The notes beneath the pieces were generated by a model, which saw only the letters and a program-made list of their open reading frames with translations, did not search any database and was not told the origin of the DNA. A DNA stretch of 21,406 nucleotides from CAZEIW01 sp964512305 (lineage in GTDB: Bacteria > Pseudomonadota > Gammaproteobacteria > Burkholderiales > Burkholderiaceae_F): the NCBI GenBank assembly GCA_964512305.1, contig CAZEIW010000219.1:1-21406 (forward strand), given 5' to 3'. The position numbers were made by a program, and so were the translations under genes. Shown here one piece after another: positions 1 to 5,685 of this stretch (position 1 is the stretch's first letter; each line of letters starts with the position of its first letter).

Positions 1-1006
1 CGCGCAGGTAGCCGTCGTCGAGCATTTGCGCCGGGGTCACCGTCATCGAGGCGGGCTCGGCGACATGCGCGTAGACGTCGGCGAAGGCGAGCTTCATGGC
101 TTCGATGCCGACGTGGTACCAGTCGGTGCTGTCGGCGGCCAGGGAGGCCATCGGCGTATGCCTCAGGATGCCCAGGCAGATCAGCGCCGCGATACCCTGG
201 CCGTTGGGAGGGATTTCGTGCAGTTCGTATCCGTGGAACGGTTGGCTGATCGGTTCGACCCAGACCGGCCGATAGCCGGCGAGGTCGTCCTCCGTCATCG
301 AGCCGCCGGTCTGGCGCGCGAAGCGTGCGATCGCGGCCGCGATCTCGCCGCGATAGAACGCTTCGCCGCCGGTGTCCCCGATCAACCGCAGGGACTGCAG
401 TGCGCCGGGCAGCACGAAATGCTCGCCCACCGCCGGTGGCCGTCCGCGCGGCAGGAAATGTTCGGCGAAGCCCGGCTGGGCGGCCAGCGCGGCGTCGGCG
501 CGGCGCCACTTGTCCTGGGTGATCGGGCTCACCGAGAAGCCGCGCTCGGCGTACTCGATCGCCGGCGCCAGCACGTCGGTGAAAGGCAGGCGGCCGAAGC
601 GGCCGTGCAGCGCGGCCCAGCCCGCGACCGCGCCCGGCACCGTCACCGTATCCCAGCCGCGAACCGGCCGGCCAGCCGGGACGTCGCCGCCGTGGCGGCG
701 TCGAAAATAGTCGAGCGTCCAGGCCGCAGGAGCGGTTCCGCTCGCGTTCAAGCCGTGCAATCGCGCGCCGTCCCAGATCAGTGCGAAGGCGTCCGAGCCA
801 AGCCCGTTGGAGCACGGCTCGGTCTGAGCGATCACGGCCGCGGCGGCCACCGCCGCATCGGCGGCGTTGCCGCCGCGCGCCAGCATGCGCAGCCCGGCGC
901 CCGCCGCCAGCGGTTGCGAAGTCGCGACGACGTTGCGCGCGAATACGGGCGTGCGGACGCTCGGGTAAGCGTTGCTCCACGAAAAATCCGGCTCGCGCGC
1001 GCTCAT
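1..1006 (-). CDS. gamma-glutamyltransferase family protein (partial, C-terminus missing)
   Basis: This is the N-terminal 335 codons of a gamma-glutamyltranspeptidase-family protein (PF01019 type), which runs off the left edge of the window. Visible family hallmarks are an N-terminal LARGGNAADAAVA stretch, an EPCSNGLGSDAFAL stretch, VPGAVAGWAALH, and LAPAIEYAERGF. Family members are Ntn-hydrolases that cleave themselves before a catalytic Thr; that Thr lies beyond the window, so activity cannot be judged. No signal peptide precedes the domain, which suggests a cytoplasmic member like B. subtilis YwrD rather than the periplasmic Ggt. Two in-frame ATGs exist, at 1015 and 1006 (minus strand). I chose 1006 because a GAGG sits 9 bases upstream of it, whereas the same motif touches the ATG at 1015. 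It lies directly downstream of the acylphosphatase gene and is probably co-transcribed with it. Confidence 0.85.
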   Translation of the reverse strand, partial: MSAREPDFSWSNAYPSVRTPVFARNVVATSQPLAAGAGLRMLARGGNAADAAVAAAAVIAQTEPCSNGLGSDAFALIWDGARLHGLNASGTAPAAWTLDYFRRRHGGDVPAGRPVRGWDTVTVPGAVAGWAALHGRFGRLPFTDVLAPAIEYAERGFSVSPITQDKWRRADAALAAQPGFAEHFLPRGRPPAVGEHFVLPGALQSLRLIGDTGGEAFYRGEIAAAIARFARQTGGSMTEDDLAGYRPVWVEPISQPFHGYELHEIPPNGQGIAALICLGILRHTPMASLAADSTDWYHVGIEAMKLAFADVYAHVAEPASMTVTPAQMLDDGYLR

Positions 1007-1017
1007 CGCAGTCATCC

Positions 1018-1326
1018 TCAGGCGGTTGGAAGCATGCGGAAACCTTCGCCGGCCACCCGTGCTTCCGCGGCGCTCGCGTCGCGCACGTCGACCTGCTCGA
1101 CGCACGCGGCGGGAGGACCTCGCCTGGCCCAGTGCACAAGGGCGTCGCAGTCGGCGCGCCTGCCTTCGATGACCGCTTCGACGGAGCCGTCGAAGCGGTT
1201 GCGCACCCAACCCGCGAGACCCAGGCGTTGCGCGGCCATCCCAAGCGCGTGACGGTAGCCCACGCCCTGCACGCGGCCCCGGATGATCAGGTGCAGCACG
1301 ACCTGCGGTGGCGACGCGTCGGACAT
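1018..1326 (-). CDS. acyP: acylphosphatase
   Basis: This is a 102-residue acylphosphatase, a small enzyme that hydrolyses the carboxyl-phosphate bond of acyl phosphates such as acetyl phosphate. The signature GRVQGVGYR is present at about residues 17-25, giving the phosphate-binding loop and its catalytic Arg. It is followed by the family stretch GLAGWVRNRFDGSVEAVIEG, which contains the catalytic Asn. The length matches the usual 90-100 residues. I chose the ATG at 1326, which leaves the usual short lead before the first beta strand. The open frame extends to 1467, but that extra part does not resemble the family. The stop codon is two bases from the first possible ATG of the gamma-glutamyltransferase-family gene, so the two genes are likely one transcription unit. 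No functional link between them is obvious. Confidence 0.93.
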   Translation of the reverse strand: MSDASPPQVVLHLIIRGRVQGVGYRHALGMAAQRLGLAGWVRNRFDGSVEAVIEGRRADCDALVHWARRGPPAACVEQVDVRDASAAEARVAGEGFRMLPTA

Positions 1327-1493
1327 CCTCGAGCCGGGGTGCCTGGGTAGGTTTGCGGAACGGACGCGGATCCGGGACCGCTCGCGGCTATTTTGCCCGG
1401 GTTTCGGACCCAGGATCGCGCACGGCGGCGCAGGCTCATTAGACTGCCCGCTCGCCGTCTCCGACACGTCCCGATCCGGGTCCGTCCAAAGCC

Positions 1494-1982
1494 TTGCGAG
1501 CCTCTCGACTGCCGCGCTGGCTGCTGCGTCGCGCGATAAATTGGTGGCCGCCGTTCCTCGGGGCAGGGGTTCGCGTGCGGCGCTTCGCGCCGGATTACCG
1601 CGAGGTCGAGGTCGACATGCCGCTGCGCTGGTACAACCGAAACGTCTTCGGCAGCCACTTCGGCGGTTCGCTGTATGCGCTGACCGATCCGTTCTTCGTT
1701 CTGATGATCGCGCACAACCTGCCGCGCGATTACCTCGTGTGGGACAAGTCGGCGTCGATCGACTACGTGGCGCCCGCGCGCAGTCGCGTGCGCGCGACGC
1801 TGCGCCTGAGCGACGCCGACCTGGAGACGATCACTCGCATGACCGCGGGCGGCGACAAGCACCTGCACCTTTTCAAGGTCGAAGTCCGCGACGCCGACGA
1901 CCTCGTCGTGGCGCGGGTCGAAAAGATCGTCTACGTGCGGCGCCGGCGGACCGGGATCGGCCAGATGCATGACGCGGCGTGA
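1494..1982 (+). CDS. DUF4442 domain protein, hotdog-fold thioesterase-like
   Basis: This 162-residue protein matches what I know of the DUF4442 family (PF14539), which has the hotdog fold of acyl-CoA thioesterases. Visible family features are INWWPPFLGAGVRV near the N-terminus, RWYNRNVFGSHFGGSLYALTDPFF at about residues 45-68, and DYLVWDKSASIDYVAP at about 79-94. A KIVYVRRR ending closes the domain. The family has no firmly known substrate; hydrolysis or binding of an acyl thioester is an inference from the fold. The only plausible start is a TTG at 1494: an in-frame stop lies at 1440 and no ATG or GTG occurs between it and 1494. No good Shine-Dalgarno is visible, so the start is uncertain. 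It precedes an acyl-handling gene cassette by about 160 bases, which may be more than coincidence. Confidence 0.85.
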   Translation: MRASRLPRWLLRRAINWWPPFLGAGVRVRRFAPDYREVEVDMPLRWYNRNVFGSHFGGSLYALTDPFFVLMIAHNLPRDYLVWDKSASIDYVAPARSRVRATLRLSDADLETITRMTAGGDKHLHLFKVEVRDADDLVVARVEKIVYVRRRRTGIGQMHDAA

Positions 1983-2011
1983 TGTTCGAGCCGCAAGTCT
2001 TAACATCACCT

Positions 2012-2017
2012 TATAAA
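2012..2017 (+). promoter_or_regulatory. possible -10 element before the acyl cassette
   Basis: TATAAA lies in an AT-rich patch that stands out in this GC-rich DNA, 129 bases before the alpha/beta-hydrolase gene. No convincing -35 hexamer is found at the expected distance, so this is only a weak promoter candidate for the four-gene cassette. Confidence 0.25.
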
Positions 2018-2145
2018 AGCGGCGATCGTCGGCGACGAACGGGCGCCTGAAGGCGGCGTCCAACGGCGATCCGACAGCGGCATCCAGGTAACATTGGGCA
2101 GGCAGGGTCGGATCCTCGGCCGTGGCGCTCGGGTGGAAAAGAGGC

Positions 2146-3015
2146 ATGTCGATACATCTCGTTCACAGCCGCGCGGATTCCCGCGCGGTGTTGCTGTTGC
2201 ACGGCCTTTCGGGAAGCCCGCTCGAGATGCAGTATCTCGGGCGGCACCTGCGAGCGGCCGGCTTCACGGTCCATAACCCGGCCATTCCAGGCTGCGCGTT
2301 CGGAACCCGCGCCGACCCCTTCGACACCGGTACGTGGCAGCAATGGCTCGCCTTCGCCGCCGGTGAGCTGGAAGCGCTGAACCAGGAACACGGACGGGTT
2401 TACGTCGCGGGGCTGTGCATCGGCGCCGTGCTGGCGCTGCGCCTGGCGATCGAGCGTCCGGACAAAGTCCGCGCGATGGCGCTGATCTCCACCACGCTCG
2501 CCTACGACGGCTGGGCGATGCCGTGGTACCGGCTGCTCGCGCCGATCGCGTACCACACCCCGCTGCGACGCCTGATCGCGTGGCCGGAACGCCATCCCTA
2601 CGGCCTCAAGAACGAACGCCTGCGCGAGTGGATCGTGCGCGCGATGGATGCGCACGGCGCCTCGGCCGCGGGCGCGGCGTACCTGCCGCTGTCCGGAATA
2701 CACGAGGCGCACCGCCTGATCAAGGCGGTGCGGCGGGACATCGCCCGGGCGTCCGCGCCTGTGCTGGTGATGCACGCGGTCGACGACGACGTCGCCAGCA
2801 CGAAAAGCGCCGAATTCGTCGCGCGGCATATCGGTTCGAAGGACGTGCGGACGATCCTGTACCACGACAGTTACCATATACTGACGCTCGATAACGACAA
2901 AGACGCGGTCGCCGACGAGACGATCGGATTCTTCCAACGCCACTCGGCCGCGAACGCAGAACCGGCGGCCGATCCCGCCGAAGCCCGCCGCCCGCGCCGG
3001 CTGTCGATCGCCTAA
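2146..3015 (+). CDS. alpha/beta-hydrolase fold protein with Cys nucleophile
   Basis: This 289-residue alpha/beta-hydrolase resembles small carboxylesterases such as Geobacillus Est30. It shows an oxyanion-hole motif HGLSGSP (residues 19-25), a nucleophile elbow GLCIGA (89-94), an acid in VDDDVAS (213-215), and a histidine in SYHILTLD (His244). The striking point is that the nucleophile position is Cys91 where esterases have Ser. Cys is known at this position in PHA synthases and dienelactone hydrolase, so acyl transfer or another thiol-based reaction is possible; this is inference. There is no signal peptide, so it is probably cytoplasmic. A GTG at 2122 would add eight residues. I prefer the ATG at 2146, which matches the family's N-terminus, although its ribosome site is poorly spaced. 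It ends six bases before an acyl carrier protein gene, suggesting they work on the same acyl group. Confidence 0.85.
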   Translation: MSIHLVHSRADSRAVLLLHGLSGSPLEMQYLGRHLRAAGFTVHNPAIPGCAFGTRADPFDTGTWQQWLAFAAGELEALNQEHGRVYVAGLCIGAVLALRLAIERPDKVRAMALISTTLAYDGWAMPWYRLLAPIAYHTPLRRLIAWPERHPYGLKNERLREWIVRAMDAHGASAAGAAYLPLSGIHEAHRLIKAVRRDIARASAPVLVMHAVDDDVASTKSAEFVARHIGSKDVRTILYHDSYHILTLDNDKDAVADETIGFFQRHSAANAEPAADPAEARRPRRLSIA

Positions 3016-3021
3016 GCATCG

Positions 3022-3276
3022 ATGAACGACGATCTGCCCCAGAAGATCAAGGCCATGATCGCCGAGCACTTCGGCATCGACGCCGACAAGCTGACGCCCG
3101 AAACCGAGATCGCCTCGTTCGGAATCGACTCGCTGGCGATGATCGAGTTCATGTTCCAGATGGAGGAGCGGCTCGACGTCCGGATGGCCGATTCGCGCGC
3201 GCCGCTGGTCACGGTGGCCGACGTCGTGGCCGAGATCGAGCGCGCCGTGCATCAGCAGAAGCCGCAGCCAGGTTGA
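3022..3276 (+). CDS. acyl carrier protein
   Basis: This is an 84-residue acidic helical protein of the acyl carrier protein family. The 4'-phosphopantetheine attachment motif is GIDSLAMIE, with Ser37 as the attachment site. The surrounding pattern, an ADKLTPET loop followed by the DSL helix and an MEERLDV segment, is typical. It is a stand-alone carrier lying between an alpha/beta-hydrolase gene (six bases upstream) and a ketosynthase gene (about 100 bases downstream). It is not in the usual fabD-fabG-acpP-fabF neighbourhood, so it is probably a specialised carrier rather than the housekeeping AcpP. Sequence after the DSL helix (DVRMADSRAPLVTVADV) differs from AcpP and resembles carriers of secondary or modified-lipid pathways. 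The acyl group carried cannot be told from the sequence. Confidence 0.93.
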   Translation: MNDDLPQKIKAMIAEHFGIDADKLTPETEIASFGIDSLAMIEFMFQMEERLDVRMADSRAPLVTVADVVAEIERAVHQQKPQPG

Positions 3277-3379
3277 CCGGAACCGGCGCGCGGCCGCCGT
3301 GCCGCCGCTGGCCCGACCCGGCAACCGCCTCGACCGTGATCACGCCGACCTGCCCAGCGCCGCAGTCCCCGGAGGGGCG

Positions 3380-4630
3380 ATGACCGGCGCGCGTCGCGTC
3401 TGCGTGACCGGCGCCGGCGCCGTGACGCCGCTGGGCAACACGGTGGCCGAGTTCGGCGCGGGGTTGCGGGCCGGGCGCTCCGGCGTGTGCGCGCTCGGCG
3501 CTGAATTCGCGCCGCGCCTGGCCTACAACGCCTTCGGCACGGTCGACATCGAGCCGCACGCACGGCTGCCCAAGGCGCGGCTGGCGGGACTCGACCGCGT
3601 GTGCGTGCTCGCGCTGATCGCGGCGCACGAAGCGGTCGCCGATGCCGGCCTCGCGCCCGATGCCGGGGGCTCGACGCTGTCGGGCGCGGCGGTCTACGTC
3701 GGCACCGGGATGGGCGGTGCCGAATCGATCGAATCGGGCTACCAGGAACTGCTGCTGCGCGGTGGAGCGCGCATCAATCCGTTCATGGTGCTGAAGGCGA
3801 TGAACAACGCCGCGGCCGCGCACATCGCGCTGGATTTCGGCTGTCACGGGCCGTCGCTGACCTTCTCGACCGCGTGCTCGTCGTCGGCGATCGCGATCGG
3901 CGAGGCGGCGCGCCTGATCCGTCACGGCGCCGCGGACGTGGCGATCGCCGGGGGCACCGAGGCGTTGCTCACGCTTGGCACGATCAGCGCCTGGCAGGCG
4001 CTGCGCACGCTCGCGATCCCGGACCCCGCCGACCCGTCGACCGCGTGCCGGCCGTTCGCCGCCGACCGCAGCGGCCTCGTGCTCGGCGAGGGCGCGGGCT
4101 TCGTCGTGCTCGAGGAGGAGCAGCATGCGCGCCGGCGCGGCGCGGCGGTCATCGCCGATCTGCGCGGCTACGGCGCGAGCACCGACGCGACCCACCTGAC
4201 CAAGCCGGACGCCGGCGGGCAGGCCGCGGCGATGCAGGCAGCGCTCGACGATGCCGGGCTGCGTCCCGAGCAGATCGGATACATCAACGCGCACGGCACC
4301 GCGACGGTGGCCGGCGACGTGATCGAGACCGAGGCGATCAAGCGCGTGTTCGGCGCCGCTGCGGCGCGCGTGCCCGTGTCCTCGACGAAATCGATGCACG
4401 GCCACCTGATGGGCGCCACCGGCGCGGTCGAGCTGATCGCCACGTTGATCGCGCTGCGCCACGGCTTCCTGCCGCCGACGATCAACCTGCACCGGCCCGA
4501 TCCGGCGTGCGACCTCGACTATGTCGCCAACACCGCGCGCACGGACGTGCGCCTCGAGCACGCGATGTCGAACTCGTTCGCGTTCGGCGGCAGCAACGCG
4601 GTGCTGATCGTCACGCGGCCCGCGGCGTGA
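3380..4630 (+). CDS. beta-ketoacyl-ACP synthase family protein (FabF-like)
   Basis: This is a 416-residue ketosynthase of the KAS I/II type, which condenses an acyl group held on its active Cys with a malonyl-ACP. All catalytic elements are present: Cys in STACSSSA, the first His in NAHGTAT, the Lys and second His in STKSMHGHLMGATGAVE, and the closing NSFAFGGSN glycine-rich loop. Length is normal for FabF. The start is the ATG at 3380, with GGAGG at 3371-3375; an upstream GTG at 3299 would add 27 non-conserved residues. Its gene follows the acyl carrier protein gene and overlaps the next gene by four bases. No ketoreductase, dehydratase or acyltransferase lies nearby, so it must borrow those from general fatty acid synthesis or perform a single condensation. 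That makes it a dedicated enzyme, not the housekeeping fabF. Confidence 0.93.
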   Translation: MTGARRVCVTGAGAVTPLGNTVAEFGAGLRAGRSGVCALGAEFAPRLAYNAFGTVDIEPHARLPKARLAGLDRVCVLALIAAHEAVADAGLAPDAGGSTLSGAAVYVGTGMGGAESIESGYQELLLRGGARINPFMVLKAMNNAAAAHIALDFGCHGPSLTFSTACSSSAIAIGEAARLIRHGAADVAIAGGTEALLTLGTISAWQALRTLAIPDPADPSTACRPFAADRSGLVLGEGAGFVVLEEEQHARRRGAAVIADLRGYGASTDATHLTKPDAGGQAAAMQAALDDAGLRPEQIGYINAHGTATVAGDVIETEAIKRVFGAAAARVPVSSTKSMHGHLMGATGAVELIATLIALRHGFLPPTINLHRPDPACDLDYVANTARTDVRLEHAMSNSFAFGGSNAVLIVTRPAA

Positions 4631-5439
4631 GCGGGGATCGCGCGGCACCCCCGGCCTGGCCCTACCCGCGCGTGCTCGCGCATCGCGGCGGCGGCTCGCT
4701 GGCGCCCGAGAACACGATCGCGGCGATCGCGTTCGGCGCCGCGCGCGGGCACCGCGCGGTCGAGTTCGACGCGATGCTGGCGCGCGACGGGGTCCCCGTG
4801 CTGATCCACGATCCGACGCTCGACCGCACCACCGACGGCCGCGGCGCCGTGTCCCGGTACACCGCCGCCGAGCTCGCGCGGCTCGACGCCGGCGGCTGGC
4901 ATTCGGCCCTCTTCGCCGGCGAGCCCGTGCCGGCGCTGGCGCGGGCGCTCGAAAGCTGCCGCGCGCTGCGCGTGTGGGCCAACGTCGAGATCAAGCCGGC
5001 GCCCGGGGCCGAGGAGGCCACCGGTGCGGCGGTCGCGCGCACCGTCGCGGCCGCCTGCGCCGGCGAGCTGCGCGCCGGCGGCGATCGCGCGCGCGACGTC
5101 GCCCCGTCGGTGCCGCTGCTGTCCTCGTTCGCGCCCGAAGCCCTGTCCGCGGCCAGGCTTGCCGCGCCCGACCTGCCGCGCGCGCTGCTTTGCACCGCGC
5201 TGCCGCGGGACTGGCGCGAGCGCCTGGCGGCGCTCGGCTGCGTGTCCCTGCATTGCGATCACCGCCGCCTGGGCCCCGCGCAGGCGCAAGCGGTCAAGCG
5301 CGCAGGTTTCTGGCTGCTTTGCTACACGGTCGACGACCGCGCGCGCGCGCTCGAACTGATGGCGTGGGGCGTCGACGCGATCTGCACCGACCGCATCGAT
5401 CTGATCGAGCCGGATCTCGGAGCGGCGCCGGCGGGCTGA
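4627..5439 (+). CDS. ugpQ: glycerophosphodiester phosphodiesterase
   Basis: This 270-residue enzyme belongs to the GDPD family, which cleaves glycerophosphodiesters, the deacylated headgroups of phospholipids, to glycerol 3-phosphate and an alcohol. The N-terminal HRGGGSLAPENT (His19 to Thr30) is nearly identical to that of E. coli UgpQ. Metal and catalytic residues are visible in VEFDAMLARDG (Glu46, Asp48) and IHDPTLDRTTDG (His61), with NVEIKP further on and a C-terminal GVDAICTD. There is no signal peptide, so it acts in the cytoplasm like UgpQ. The GTG start at 4627 overlaps the ketosynthase stop in a GTGA arrangement, a sign of translational coupling. This ties phospholipid headgroup turnover to the preceding acyl-handling genes. 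No ugp transporter genes are present, unlike in E. coli. Confidence 0.92.
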   Translation: MSGDRAAPPAWPYPRVLAHRGGGSLAPENTIAAIAFGAARGHRAVEFDAMLARDGVPVLIHDPTLDRTTDGRGAVSRYTAAELARLDAGGWHSALFAGEPVPALARALESCRALRVWANVEIKPAPGAEEATGAAVARTVAAACAGELRAGGDRARDVAPSVPLLSSFAPEALSAARLAAPDLPRALLCTALPRDWRERLAALGCVSLHCDHRRLGPAQAQAVKRAGFWLLCYTVDDRARALELMAWGVDAICTDRIDLIEPDLGAAPAG

Positions 5440-5481
5440 CCGAGCCGCACAGGTTGCCGCGCGCCGCCGCGCGAACTCGTA

Positions 5482-5496
5482 CCCCGCGGTGCGGGG
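5482..5496. other. short GC hairpin after ugpQ
   Basis: CCCCGC and GCGGGG form a perfect six-base-pair stem with a three-base loop, 43 bases after the phosphodiesterase stop. There is no run of T after it, so it is at best a weak or Rho-assisted terminator of the upstream cassette. The rest of the 5440-5685 gap holds the FNR-type site and promoter of ccoI. Confidence 0.3.
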
Positions 5497-5580
5497 CCGC
5501 ATCGCGGGGGCGGCCGGTCGCCACGCCGCGGCGATGGTCTTTCATCCTTACGGGCCCGCTGCCCTTGCGTCGGGGGCCGA

Positions 5581-5594
5581 TTGACCGTCGTCAA
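5581..5594. promoter_or_regulatory. FNR-type box upstream of ccoI
   Basis: TTGACCGTCGTCAA is a perfect five-base inverted repeat of the CRP/FNR family (TTGAC-N4-GTCAA), centred at 5587.5. A -10-like TCTAGT lies at 5614-5619, close to the spacing expected when the activator overlaps the -35 region (class II). The ccoI start is 91 bases downstream of the box. The same half-sites recur before ccoN and hemN, and an fnr gene is in the window, so activation by FNR at low oxygen is a well-supported inference. Confidence 0.8.
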
Positions 5595-5685
5595 GACCGC
5601 CCCATCGATCCACTCTAGTGTTGCAGCCGATGGGTTTGCCGGGAGGCGGGACGGCGTTCCGACCGGTTGACCGGGGATCGTTGGC

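Noticed and set aside
26..1252. 408-residue plus-strand open frame at the left edge
   Set aside because: The opposite strand encodes clear gamma-glutamyltransferase-family and acylphosphatase sequences; this frame is an arginine-rich shadow.
3299..3379. Upstream GTG start of the ketosynthase
   Set aside because: The extra 27 residues are not like the family N-terminus, and GGAGG precedes the ATG at 3380.
5667..5680. Second possible FNR-type site before ccoI
   Set aside because: Only the left half TTGAC matches; the right half GATCG is not a half-site, and it is too close to the start codon.
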